From NCBI GenBank assembly GCA_039704465.1, contig JASFAU010000002.1, forward strand, positions 1,674,001 through 1,738,000: a DNA stretch of 64,000 nucleotides. Reading direction: 5' to 3'. Of the stretch, positions 42,162-54,506 are shown piece by piece. The stretch comes from Plasmodiophora brassicae. Taxonomy: Eukaryota; Endomyxa; Phytomyxea; Plasmodiophorida; Plasmodiophoridae. Position 1 is the first letter of the stretch. The number at the start of each line of letters is the position of its first letter. Both the position numbers and the translations under genes were made by a program. Under the pieces are notes generated by a model. The model did not search any database. It was not told the DNA's origin and worked only from the letters and a program-made list of their open reading frames with translations.

Positions 42162-45100
42162 TCACACGCGGGTCATCCCGGCAGCTTTCGCCAGCTGTTT
42201 GCCATCGGAGATATCGATCTTGTTCTCCGCGAGGCGCTTCTCGAGAAAAGCCAGATAGGCGGTGACATGGGCGTTAGGAGACGCCGTCGCATTGCCGCCG
42301 CCGGTGACGCCGGTCGACGATTCTGGTTTCGAGAAATGCATAGTCGCCGTCTTCGTCATAGCGGTGTTCGTCTGCACTTTCACGTTGCCTTTGCCTTGCC
42401 AGATCAGCGTCGCCTTGGGGAAGTAGATCGCCGTCGTGAACGAGATCGAGCACCAGAGAATACCCAGAATGAACAGCGTCGTGTAGATCTGCGGTTGCGC
42501 CGGCACCAGCATCGAGATCAGCGGGAAGATGACACATGAAAAGATCGCCCCGTACAGCCCAAGCGTAATATGGGTCGACTCATTGAAATCGCTCTACAAA
42601 CGCGTTCAGAACGGTACAGCACCGAACAGCAACCACATACCGGAGCGTGCCGAGTCTGGAATGCGACGAGCGCGCACGCGAGCAACGGAAGGAATATCGC
42701 GACGGCAACTGGAACGGCCGTGACCGCATGGATAGGACAAGCCATGGTCTGCGTCACTAACGACCCGGACACTGTCACCTCCAGGTACGGAACGGGAGGA
42801 TCGGCAACGGTAACGATCGTCAACATCAGCGCCGCCAGAAGCAGTCCGATCACAACCGGGATCAGCAGCTTCTGGTTCGGCAACCTGACCACGTGGATCG
42901 ATGCGCTGAAGAACACCTTCCAGATGCGGTACGCTTTGGCAGCAATCACGGACAGCAGGGCGACGATCGACAGCGTCGGGAGCCACCAGCGCAACGCACA
43001 GACCGTTGTCGATGCCGGCACCAGGTACGGGATGCACGACAGGAAGCAGGCGCACAACGACACCAGCGTGTACAGGTTGAACGCGTACGACGACGCCTTG
43101 ATAATGGCATCGTCGCGATGTCGGTACACCATGCCCAGTAGCATCAGCGCACCGACCGCACCCAGCAACGCCACCGCCCAGGCGATCGCCACAATCGTCG
43201 CATTGGCCGGCGACGTCACCGTGATGTACCTGTACGTCACGACCTTATCGAGCAGGGCTTGCCCGTCGAACTGGACTCGGCACGGAGCGGTCGCCGATCC
43301 GATCTGCTTCGTCTCCGGATCGTACTGCACGCCACCGACGTGCGTGATCCACCACTGGTCCCCGGGACGGATCTCAGAGACGGCGCTGTGCCCGGCGCGT
43401 GGCCCGCACCCCGCGCCATACGTCATTGGCACGGCGACCCACTCCCGGGAACTGATCAGGTACACGTACGTCGACATCGGTATCGATGCATCCGTTGTGC
43501 GTCCGCCCTGGACGACGAGCACGTTCCGGCCGCTGATACTGACGACAACGACCGTGAACTGTGTCAATGCAATTGGCATGGGCGGCAGCGCCGTCCACTG
43601 CCCGCTGTTCAGGTCGAGGACCCAGGCATCGCGCAATGCATTGCCGTTCCACTCGCCGCCGAGCACGTACCACGATCGGTCCCCAACCAGGACGCTGCGG
43701 TGACGGTTCCGCACCGGTGGCGATCCCTTGACCGGGTCGGGCAACGTCTGGAGTTGTTGCCAGGCGGCGGACGGCGGCACTTTGTTCGGCGTCCACGCGC
43801 CCGACAGGTTCAGGTACCAGACGTCGCCGAAAAACTGGTACAAGCCACGGCCGCCCATCGTATAGAACACGGGCGAGCCGACGTTGTTCGTGACCGCGCA
43901 CGCTGAACCCCAACGTTGTCCAGGGCCGGCAGCATCCGGCGGTACGTTCAGCGACTGCCAGTGCAGGTACAGATCGGCGAATCCGCGCCCGTTCAGTAAC
44001 AGGTTGACCTGGCCGGACACGGTCATGGTCGTCGGGTCGTTGCCGCCGTACTGCACAGCCAGCGTCGCCGACCCATCCGCCGATCTGATCGACGCCACGC
44101 ACGATTCCGCCAACGCTGCCGGCCCCACGCCCGTGACGTTCATCAGCGTGGACGACGATTCCGGTGACCAGTTGTCCCCCAGCACTACGTGATCACAGAG
44201 AAGTGTCATCAACCTCGAATGGATCAAGCATGCGCAGTTCCCTGCCGGCCAATCTGCGTACCATCGAAAGACCAGATGCGGTGGGCATCGCCGAACTGGT
44301 AGATGTACGATCCCCAGGCGTTGCTGATGTTGACGGCTGCGCAGGTCGAGGCGGGATCCGGGGCGCGGCCGTACAGCGTCACGGGCATCATGGTGTTGAC
44401 GTGGGTCAGGTCGCGGGCCAGCCAGTAGTTCCCGTCCAGGGGCAACGTCAGTGCCCCAGTCGCCAGGTCGCTGATCGCCTTCGACTGGATCGTCGCGAAC
44501 GATGCTGGCACGTGCGAACACGCGTCATGACAAGGCGAAAGACCAACGCCGCCGTTCGAAGCGTCGAAAAACGCGTTCGTTCCGCCTTGGAATGTCCCGG
44601 CCAGCACCGACTTCAGCGTCACGTAGACCGACACGTCCACCTTTTTCAACGCCGTCGCTGTAAACATGATGGATCAGAACGGAGAAACAAGTGGTTTCCT
44701 TTGGACGCCCACCCAAGACACGGGTCTTCAGTGTGCTATTCACTGCGTTCACCAACAGAGGTCAGATCACCGAGGCTGACTCGTGAATGCTCAGCAGATC
44801 AACGAACCAAAGGCAGTGGCGTAGTAGTCCGCATCAACGCCGATAATGAGAGCATTCGGGTTCGCAATGGCCATGTAGTTGTCGGCAACGGCCCCAGCGC
44901 CGCCACCAACCCTGCGACCGCTTTTGAATTTCTGATCGCAGCACTCGTATTCCAGTTCCCATACCCGAATATAATATCGGCGTTGTCGTCGGCAAACATT
45001 CGTCCTAAGGGTGCCAGATACGGTCCGCCAATAAAATCGAACATGTACTGCTCCAGAATGATGCAGGTCGGACAAGTCTATGGAGGCAGGCACGTTACTG

Positions 45101-45743
45101 CCAATGTCTCAAATGGACATGCACACCAACCTGTCGAACGCCGAGCTTGAATCCGTTGCAGTATCCCCGAACGGGTGGCAAAGGGACTCCGCCCGCGCTG
45201 GCCACGACTTTCGTTTGCGTCACCAATCCGGCCAGTAAACCAGCAAGGTATCCGGCCTGCTCCTGACGGAACAGAATCCCTTGGGAGTTCTTCGGAATCG
45301 TATCCCCAGGAGGGACGTTGTCGACTATGGCCATGCCAATACCCGGTGTCTGCCGGGGCAGGTCAGCATTGGAGAATATGGGAGAACCATTACGAACTAA
45401 CATTGAGGTACGCAGCTGACAAAGCCTGAATCATCGGCGTGGCTGTGAAGCTGGCGAAGATGAAGAAATTGCAATCAGTGGCACCGGGCTGCACTTCCCA
45501 TGGGACGAACACATCGCCGTTAGCGTAGCGGTTCTGTTCAACTGCTTCCAGGATGACGACTTTGTACTTGAACTTGGACGGATCGTTAACCTCGTTATAG
45601 ACCCGGGCCATGCCGTCGTAAACGCCCTCCATGAACCCCCCGTCCATGATGAGATTCTGCTGGCTCACAAAGCAGACCGACACCGGAGCAGCATGGGTAA
45701 CCGGCACCGCGATGGCCGTAAAGACCAGGATCCACGAGAGCAT
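42162..45743 (-). CDS. Class C GPCR-like receptor A: BMP ligand domain, kelch repeats, 7TM
   Basis: Eight exons (45743-45402, 45349-45131, 45077-44965, 44911-44808, 44742-44713, 44657-44262, 44184-42641, 42593-42162) close exactly to 1,059 residues. Signal peptide MLSWILVFTAIAVP. Residues about 20-300 match the bacterial basic-membrane-protein (Med/PnrA-like nucleoside-binding) fold: VCFVSQQN, YLNTPGIGMAIVDNV, EQAGYLAGLLAGL, DNADIIFGVGGGAG, NALIIGVDAD and KKVDVSVYVTL. Next come three or four kelch blades (GGRGLYQFFGDVWYLNL, GGEWNGNALRDAWVLDL, GGRTTDAS). A class C/GABA-B-like 7TM bundle then follows (KASSYAFNLYTLVSLCAC, ALRWWLPTLSIVALL, FNESTHITLGLYGAIF). Predicted plasma-membrane receptor coupling ligand binding to G proteins; the ligand is unknown. 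Confidence 0.92.
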
Positions 45744-46934
45744 CGCGGTAATGCGTCGCCGGACACTTCGTGAACTATATACGCGGGAGGACACGGTACC
45801 GACCCGGAATTTTAACTGACCGTAGGTACCTGTGACGGCAAGTGTCTGACAGCCCATGCATTGAATTTATACTACAACCAGGCACAGCTACTTCTACATC
45901 TACGTAGAAGTAGTGATTAACCGGCTCGCTGTCATGCAATGAATGTCCTTCACGCAGATTGCAAAAGCGATGAACGACCTCGGGTCTCCTCACTACGCTC
46001 GTAGCAAGCAGCCCAGCTAGGTCGACAATCTCAAAGAAATTCGTGTTATGGTCGTCGTCGTACCTGTCGACGAATAAAGCGGAAGACCCGAACGTTTATT
46101 GGATTACTGGGTACGCATTCCCGATCGGAACCCAACGCATATGATGGATCGCCATTTGCAAAGCGGACGCGCCGCCGGTGTTCGTCCACACCTGGACATG
46201 TCATTTGCAACGATGCGGGCAGCTTGGTCCACAGTGCGCTCGAGTGAATTATCGGGATCGGAAGTGCCCAGGTCGCCGGGTGGGTGGGTCACATCACGAA
46301 GCCGCATGCGGGGTCACTACAGAACGATCTCAGAACGAGCCTGGATTATGAATTGCGGGCACGAACGTAACTGGTCCACTGCCCCATCTTTCCACACCAC
46401 TAAACCCTTGGCGTGTTCGGGCCCGTAACCGGCGGGGTTGCCCCCAATGGGGTTGATTCGGGGAGGGGTTGTGAGCCCCGAACGACTAATACAGAGATGA
46501 CATGTTTGTCCCTGTACCTGCAGGGGACGGCGCACTGGGTGGCGCCCCTTAAAGGGGCTGCGACCAGACGCAAGCAGGAGGGAGAGCACGTTGGAAGACG
46601 AAGGGGCGCCTGTAAATTAGGTGACCACCTCCCACGAGGGGTGGATGCCGTCTGTAGTGTTATAGCCAGATCAACCACAGTGAGGGAGATCAAAGTCTAC
46701 GAACGTATGGCGAGTTCAATGAGCCATGAGACTCGCCCCGGAGTCGCCAATCTGCGAGATCCCAGCACAAAGGTGACAGGCCGGCACTGCCCGGCCGGGA
46801 GAAGCTGACGCTCTGGAAGCTGATCCTACGGTCCTCGGACCCGAGACCGAGGCGCCTGCTTAAAAGCGCTAAACACAGTTAACCTGAACAAAACTACAAT
46901 GCCATCCAAAGCAAATCGTTCGTGTCCTAAAGGG
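45744..46934. other. About 1.2 kb upstream of receptor A, no gene recognised
   Basis: Several short frames on both strands, none with a recognisable domain. Contains the presumed promoter of receptor A at its left end. Confidence 0.45.
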
Positions 46935-48260
46935 AATTTGAAAATCCCGTTACCAGCGAGCTCGCCAAAGCCGGTGAGATTGCAACCATGATTGGGACGG
47001 CAATCTTAGATCTGACACTCACATCCCAACAGGGTACCCAAGTCACCCTGCGTCGAGTGGAATGTCTAGTTTCCAGAGATGACTTGAGCGTTAACGCCGT
47101 CCTCATTGGCCGACATGAGCTCGACATTCTCGGCATCAACCCCGATGGCATTCTCGAGGACAAGTACTCCAACAGTACTGACATGATCGAACTTGTGTGT
47201 ACGTACGAACACCTACGTACTGCAACCACTGGCAAACGAAACGTTGTCGTGTGGAGACTCCAAAGAATTTGGTAAGTCAACCCGATCCTGATGATGACTG
47301 CTTTGTCGATGATTGTAGGAGACTTCGATCAATCGGAACTCGGCAAAGCAATTGACAGCATGGCGGATCGCGCCGTTTAGGAAGGACTACCACCTGAACG
47401 AGTTACGTCTTATCGTATATGATCACGATGATGTATGGAGGGTCAAACTGCATTGGATACCGCCAGTGAAGGTAACCCCGATGAAATTGCATTTGAAGCA
47501 AGATGCTCAGCCTGTAGCATGTGGAGCTACCCTAATACCGTGTCATAACATTTGGTACCTCCGATCCCAGCTCCATCTGCTACACGTTGAGCATCTTGCA
47601 ATTCTATCGGGGTTACCTTCCCTGGCGGTATCCGGTGCAGTCTGACCCTCCATACATCATGATGATCATATACGATACGACATAACTCATTCTTGTGTTC
47701 AGGTGGTAGTCCTTCCTCAACAGCACGATCCACCATGCTGTCAATTGCTTTGTCGACTTCCGATTTATCGAAGTTCTCCTACCTCACCAATAGTTTTTGT
47801 ACGAACATTGAGCAAGTCGCTCCTACATCGACAAAGTAATAGTCATCATTCGGATCGGGTTGACTTACCAAATTCTTTAGAGTCTCCACACGACAACGTT
47901 TCGTTTGCCAGTGGTTGCAGTACGTAGGTCTTCGTACGTATACACAAGTTCGATCATGTCAGTACTGTTGGAGTACTTGTCCTCGAGAATGCCATCGGGG
48001 TTGATGCCGAGAATGTCGAGCTCACGTCGGCCAATGAGGACGACGTTAACGCTCAAGCCATCTCTGGAAATTAGACATTCCACTCGACGCAGGGTGACTT
48101 GGGTACCCTGTACGATTGCCGTTCCAACTATGGTTGCAATCTCATCGGCTTTGGCGAGCCCGCTGGTAATAGGATTTCCAAATTTCCTGTAGGTACGATT
48201 TGCTAGTCTCCTACATCGACAAATTAAAGTAGTCATCACCCGGACCGGGTTCACTTACCA
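46935..48260. mobile_element. Two Ty3-type retrotransposon relics in head-to-head inversion
   Basis: The forward copy (about 46935-47525) and reverse copy (about 48254-47560) encode the same stretch around the protease/RT junction: GTQVTLRRVECL, LSVNAVLIGRHELDILGINP and TDMIELV, then DVWRVKLH and KVTPMKLH. The LDILGINP linker is the same motif as LDALGINP in the full Ty3 element at 11835, but the sequence is a different, older family. The copies differ by many substitutions and indels and have no RT core. A third short piece with the same GACTTACCAAATTC end lies at about 48250-48290. Confidence 0.8.
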
Positions 48261-49200
48261 AATTCTTTGGCGTCTCCACACGACGTTTCGTTGCCACAAC
48301 TCACGACGACTAGACAAACAATACGAGACTGAGCCCAGCAAGTAAGTGTATCAATACATCGGATCGGTGGACGTTTCTGACTTTGGGCGGAGGCCGTGTT
48401 CTACTTGTGGGTATGGCCAGGTGCCGGTACTTGAGGGTGCGCGTGTCTTGACTCCTCCCTCGACCGGACACGGTCGTCGCACGCAGCAAACCCTTTGTTT
48501 GAGGTCTTCGAACTAGACCCGCCCGAGAGCTTTGGTGGATATGTCGGCGAGGTTGTCGCCAGTTCGCACGTACGAAACGCGCAAGCTTGTGCAGCTTCAA
48601 AGTGGCATGGAATTGCGGACAAAGCTAGCCGTCTTCCTGACGACCATCCTGGAACGCATACGTATGCCACACGTGCTAGGAGAGTCGACGCAGCTGATCA
48701 CAACGATCGAGGGAATGGACGTCACACTGGACGACGTCCTATAATGTGAGCCGACGTAAACTCTACACGATGATGTGGTCATCCCGTACAATTCCTATCC
48801 GATCACAACCGCGTTTCGCCTCCTCATCCGGAAACTTAACGAAGCTGAACTTGCAAGCCTATCCCACGCATGACTCCTTCTCAGCAATGCTCTGTCGAGC
48901 AACCGAATTTACCGGTCATGCGAACAGATCCTCTCGTTATGAGTGGAATTACTGTCACAACGACCCACGCATAGCGGACGTGTCCAACGGCTGATACCTT
49001 CCTGGTGCTACTGTTGGGTCACGTGCTCGACCCGAACTTATTGAAGTACATCGTGTTCGCGAGCCAGCTGCTTCTTCGGCAAATTAAGGGAGCAACCACG
49101 AATAGACGTACTTCAACTTCGCACGACCTGCAGGACGTGCGAAGTGGGTGACACAGTTGGTGGAATCGCAATCGTATACCCGCCACGACAGCTCCGCGTC
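48261..49200. other. About 0.9 kb, no gene recognised
   Basis: Short frames only; possible further remnants of the same retroelement, but no motif supports this. Confidence 0.4.
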
Positions 49201-52200
49201 TCAGGCGCGCTGCAGACCCGCAGACCTCGCGAGATGCGCACCATCGGAGACATCGATATTGTTCTCCGCCAGGCGTTTCTCCAGGAACGCCACGTACACC
49301 ACGAGATTATCGTAGAGCGATGTGGCCATCTTGCCGCCGCCGGTGATCTCGTTCGACGATTCACGTACAGCAATAAGTATCCCCGGCGTATGCTTCAGAT
49401 CCGATTTCGTATGCAGTTTCAGGTTGCCTTTGCCTTGCCAGATCAGCGTCGCCTTGGGGAAGTAGATCGCCGTCGTAAACGAGATCGAACACCAAAGAAT
49501 GCCGAGGATGAACAGCGTCGTGTAGATTTGCGGTTGCGCCGGAACGAGCATTGAGATCAGCGGGAAGACGACGAAGGAGAAGATCGCCCCGTACAACCCC
49601 AAGGTCATATGCGTCGACTCATTGAAGGTACTCTGTACGGAAACGTCTCAGAATAAGACAATACAGAGCGTCAAAGACATCCGCGCTACCGGGGCATGCC
49701 GAGTCTGGAACGCGACGAAAGCGCAGACGAACAACGGAAGAAATATCGCGACGGCAACAGGCACGGCCGTGGCCGCATGGATAGGACATGCCACGGTCTG
49801 GGTCACTAACGAACCGGTCACCGTCACCTCCAGGTACGGAACGGGAGGATCGGCGACGGTAACGACCGTTAACATCAACGTCGCCAGGATCAGGTCGATC
49901 GTGACCGGAAGCAATAGCTTCCGATTCGGCAGCCGAACCACTTTCATGGAGTCGGTGCAGAACACCTTCCAGATGCGGTACGCTTTGGCAGCAATCACGG
50001 ACAGCAGGGCGACGATCGACAGCGTCGGGAGCCACCAGCGCAACGCACAGACCGTTGTCGATGCCGGCACCAGGTACGGGATGCACGACAGGAAGCAGGC
50101 GCACAGCGACACCAGCGTGTACAGGTTGAACGCGTACGACGACGCCTTGATAATGGCATCGTCGCGATGTCGGTACACCATGCCCAGTAGCATCAGCGCA
50201 CCGACCGCACCCAGCAACGCCACCGGCCAGGCGATCGCCACAATCGTCGCATTGGCCGGCGACGTCACGACCTTATCGAGCAGGGCTTGCCCGTCGAACT
50301 GGACTCGGCACGGAGCGGTCGCCGATCCGATCTGCTTCGTCTCCGGATCGTACTGCACGCCACCGACGTGCGTGATCCACCACTGGTCCCCGGGACGGAT
50401 CTCAGAGACGGCGCTGTGCCCGGCGCGTGGCCCGCACCCCGCGCCATACGTCATTGGCACGGCGACCCACTCCCGGGAAATGATCAGGTACACGTACGTC
50501 GACATCGGTATCGATGCATCCGTTGTGCGTCCGCCTTGGACGACGAGCACGTTCCGGCCGCTGATAGTGACGACAACGACCGTGAACTGCGTCAATGCAA
50601 TTGGCATGGGCGGCAGCGCCGTCCACTGCCCGCTGTTCAGGTCGAGGACCCAGGCATCGCGCAATGCATTGCCGTTCCACTCGCCGCCGAGCACGTACCA
50701 CGATCGGTCCCCAACCAGGACGCTGCGGTGACGGTTCCGCACCGGTGGCGATCCCTTGACCGGGTCGGGCAACGTCTGGAGTTGTTGCCAGGCGGCGGAC
50801 GGCGGCACTTTGTTCGGCGTCCACGCGCCCGACAGGTTCAGGTACCAGATGTCGCCGAAAAACTGGTACAAGCCACGGCCGCCCATCGTATAGAACATGG
50901 GCGCGCCGACGTTGTTCGTGACCGCGCATGCTGAACCCCAACGTTGTCCAGGGCCGGCAGCATCCGGCGGTACGTTCAGCGACTGCCAGTGCAGGTACAG
51001 GTCGGCGAATCCGCGCCCGTTCAGTAACAGGTTGACCTGGCCGGACACGGTCATGGTCGTCGGGTCGTTGCCGCCGTACTGCACAGCCAGCGTCGCCGAC
51101 CCATCCGCCGACCTGGTCGACGCCACGCACGATTCCGCCAGCGCTGCCGGCCCCATGCCCGTGACGTTCATCAGCGTGGACGACGATTCCGGTGACCAGT
51201 TGTCCCCCAGCACTATGTGATCACGGGGAGGTGTCATCAACCTCGAATGGATCAAGCGTGCGCAGTTCCCTGCCGGCCAATCTGCGTACCATCGAAAGAC
51301 CAGATGCGGTGGGCATCGCCGAACTGGTAGATGTAGGATCCCCAGGCGTTGCTGACGTTGACGGCCGCGCACGTCGAGGCGGGGTCCGGGGCGCGGCCGT
51401 ACAGCGTCACGGGCATCATGGCGTTGACGTGGGTCAGGTCGCGGGCCAGCCAGTAGTTCCCGTCCAGGGGCAACGTCAGTGCCCCAGTCGCCAGGTCGCT
51501 GATCGCCTTCGACTGGATCGTCGCGAACGATGCCGGCACGTGCGAGCACGCGTCATGGCAAGGCGAAAGACCAACGCCGCCGTTCGAAGCGTCGAAAAAC
51601 GCGTTCGTCCCGCCTTGGAATGTCCCGGCCAGCACCGACTTCAACGTCACGTAGATCGACACGTCTACCTTCTTCAGCGCGGTCCCTGCGGTCTTTACGA
51701 ATCAGTTTGGGGGCATTCTCGTGATTGTCTGTTGATACTCACCCAAGACGCGGGATTTCAAAGTGCTATTGGCTGCGTGTACCATTCGGGAGTCAGCCAC
51801 CATTTTCATTGAATGACCACGCGAACGGACCGAAGGTAGAGATGTAATAGTCGGCGTCGACTCCGACAACAAGAGCGTTCGGGTTCGCGATGGCTGTGTA
51901 CTGGTCGACAAGGGCCCCAGCTTCGCCGCCCACCCTACGGTAGTTTGGGAACATGAGCGCCGACAGTACATAATACAGGGTCTTCGACCAGGGTACCCAC
52001 CCGTAAATAATGTCGGCGTTGTCGTTGGCGAACATTCGCCCTAATGGTTCCAGGTACGGCCCGCCCGAGAAATCGAACATGTATTGCTCCAGGATGATAC
52101 AGCTCGGACACGTCTAAGGATAGAGCTTATAGCCATGAGTAATAGTGCACTATCCGCCCAGGTACCTGTCGGACGCCGAGCTTGAATCCATTGCAGTATC

Positions 52201-52777
52201 CGCGTACAGGAGGGACCGGGATGCCGCCGGCACTGGCCACGACTTTCGTCTGCGTCACCAATCCGGCCAGTAATCCGGCGAGGTACCCGGCCTGCTCCTG
52301 ACGAAACAAAAGTCCCTGGGCGTTTCTCGGAATCGCAGTCCCCGGAGGAACGTCGTCAACAATGACGAGGGCCACACCGGGCGTCTGTAGTTACGGTCAG
52401 GCACTAACGAATACGACGAAACCGTGTGGGCCGACGTTGGCGTATGCAGCGGATAAGGCTTGGATCAGCGGTTCCGCAATGAAGCTGGCGAAGATGAAGA
52501 AATTGCAATCGGTGACACCCGGTTGCACTTCCCAGGGGACGAACACTTCGCCGTTACCCACTCGGGTCTGTTCACCCGTGTCCAGGATGATGACTCTGTG
52601 CTTGAACCTGGACGCGTCGTTGACCTCGGCGGCGACGCGCGCCATGCCGTCCAGGACGCCTTCCATGAACCCACCATCCATGATGACGTTCTGGTGGCTC
52701 ACGAAGCACGCCGACACGGGCGCCGCTCCACTAGCGGGCGCCGCGGCGACGGCGACTACGACGACCAGGACTAGCAT
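49201..52777 (-). CDS. Class C GPCR-like receptor B, tandem paralogue of receptor A
   Basis: Eight exons (52777-52436, 52384-52166, 52113-52001, 51934-51831, 51772-51743, 51685-51290, 51212-49690, 49632-49201) close to 1,052 residues. Every exon has the same length and phase as in receptor A except exon 7, which is 21 bp shorter (seven codons missing just before TM1). Signal peptide MLVLVVVVAVAAAPA. Architecture as in A: BMP-like domain (YANTPGVALVIVDDV, DNADIIYGVGGEAGAL), kelch blades and 7TM. Exons 1-5 and the last exon differ from A, whereas exon 6, intron 6 and most of exon 7 are almost identical. Both copies are intact. Confidence 0.92.
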
Positions 52778-53124
52778 CGCGGGGTCGTCGTCGTCGACCA
52801 GATCTGGCGAACGGCCGCCGACCGACGCCCCCCGCCTGTTACCCGCGCATCCCCGATCCGAACTGCAGTGGCGTCGTCGTCTGTGATGGGGCGCATCGCC
52901 CCGTGGGTCCCGCCCGCCTCCCCAATCTACAGCGCTCAGTGCGGGGCCGCTGGCCAGCCACCACGCGCCCCCCAAAAAATCACCTGACCGACCTCGATCA
53001 TCATCGTCATGCCCTCGCATTGTATTATTGTATACAGTCGGAAGACGGCAGAGCGCGTTTGGCGCGTAATAACGTTACCGGGCCGACGCCGCCGTCATGA
53101 TGAATACGTAAATTATTTACCATT

Positions 53125-53154
<30 letters not shown>
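53125..53154 (+). repeat. (GTC)10 microsatellite abutting a start codon
   Basis: Ten GTC units end directly at the ATG at 53155, so the tract lies in the 5' leader of the next gene. Confidence 0.9.
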
Positions 53155-53155
<1 letters not shown>

Positions 53156-54101
53156 TGAGCAGGAGGTAAGGGGAGGGCGGTGCCCAGGGTGTGCGTGCGT
53201 GACCGGGGGATGGTGTGGCCAGGAGCGCGTCGTTCGACCAGCGGTCGTTCTTCACGGCGCTCAGGGACGTCGTGGCGGCGGCGCCCGTCGTCCGCGGCAC
53301 GTTCGTCGACCTGCCGTCCGTTGACGCCGTCTTCGACGGGTCGATCTCGGCGTCCCGCATACGTGGCCCGGCGCGCGCCTACCGACAGGTCGCCGCGCGA
53401 TGCATGCGACTCGTCGGCGCCGCCATCATCCTCGTCCGGGATGACGTGAAAGGATCCGCCCAGCGCATCGGTATGCCTCGTCGTGACGTTTCTACCGCGT
53501 TTAACGAATTGCGACAGATTTCACCGGGTCAGGCTTGAAAAGGTACCGGAAGCGTTGCTCGCCCTGTCGCCCAGCGTGACGAACCTGTCAATAGCCGCCG
53601 ATTTCGGGTTGGGTTGTGGTCGGCCGTGTTCGCCGGTTCCATCCTGCCGGGGCGCAACGGTGCCGAGGCGGGCCCCACGCCGCGAATACCAGGCGACGAG
53701 TTCGCCAAGGCCATGCAGGCCTGCTCGGTCGCCAAGGAACTCATGCACGCGTTCGACACGACGCTGTCGACCTCGGCCGTCAATGACGACGAAAGCAGCG
53801 AGACAATGACGATCTGCGACCGACGAAGGAACGGACACGTTCAGGGCGGGAAACAAATGGTACGCTGCCTCCATCGTTGGAGTGGCCGGGCGCCTGATCC
53901 TCCATATAGGTCACTTGCCTATCATTGTGCGAATACGCGCAGACGCACGAGACGGACGTCTGCTCCCCAGGGCATCGCGTATCACTCCAGACGATTCTCG
54001 GCGCGGAAATGCTGACACTGAGGACCGCGTCCCGTGATTCCTCCCTGTTCAGCTTCGACCGTATGGCACCGGTGATGGTGTCGTGGGTGACAGGACAATG
54101 A
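53155..54101 (+). CDS. Hypothetical protein, five exons
   Basis: Exons 53155-53165, 53223-53470, 53518-53542, 53595-53859 and 53910-54101 (introns 57, 47, 52 and 50 bp) close to 246 residues. No family recognised. The N-terminal half is helical with SFFTALRDVVAAAPVV and MRLVGAAIILVRDD. The middle has FAKAMQACSVAKELMHAF, and the C-terminus has SLFSFDRMAPVMVSW. The 11 bp first exon is required because the long frame that follows has no ATG. Reading through the last intron would give a different, basic C-terminus ending at 54015. Divergent from receptor B, with 377 bp between starts. Confidence 0.55.
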
Positions 54102-54506
54102 ATTTCTGTGTCTGTGGTCAGCGCCTTTCGCCGACGTCACACGGAACGTCACGTCGGACCTGATCGACATGATCACGAATTGCAGGCTCGTCTGCTCTCC
54201 GCGCTACTTTATCCGCCTCATCCTACATCTCTGCGAGCTTCGAAGCCAGGCGCTGACGTCCCTTGAATTCAATGTCCGCCTGCACCTTCCCAATGTGAGT
54301 ACCCAAGCGGACCAGAACGCTATCCAGTAACGTGTCCGTTTCCACAGGCCCCGTCACGATCGAACGACAGATGTGCCGCCACACGGTTGCTGGTTTCAAT
54401 CGTCCACGAAGGGCAGTGCCTAGTCCAGGTGAAATCCAACCTGGAATCGTTTCTCGCCGGCGGATGCGTTAACGAGCTCTCATCGAATATCAGCGTCCCT
54501 GGGCGC
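54102..54506. other. Intergenic, 405 bp
   Basis: Presumed promoter of the DEP-repeat gene. The frame of its first exon stays open upstream to about 54387 without an earlier ATG. Confidence 0.4.

Noticed and set aside
46413..46808. A 131-codon plus-strand frame upstream of receptor A
   Set aside because: No domain, no splice partners and no homology to anything else in the window.
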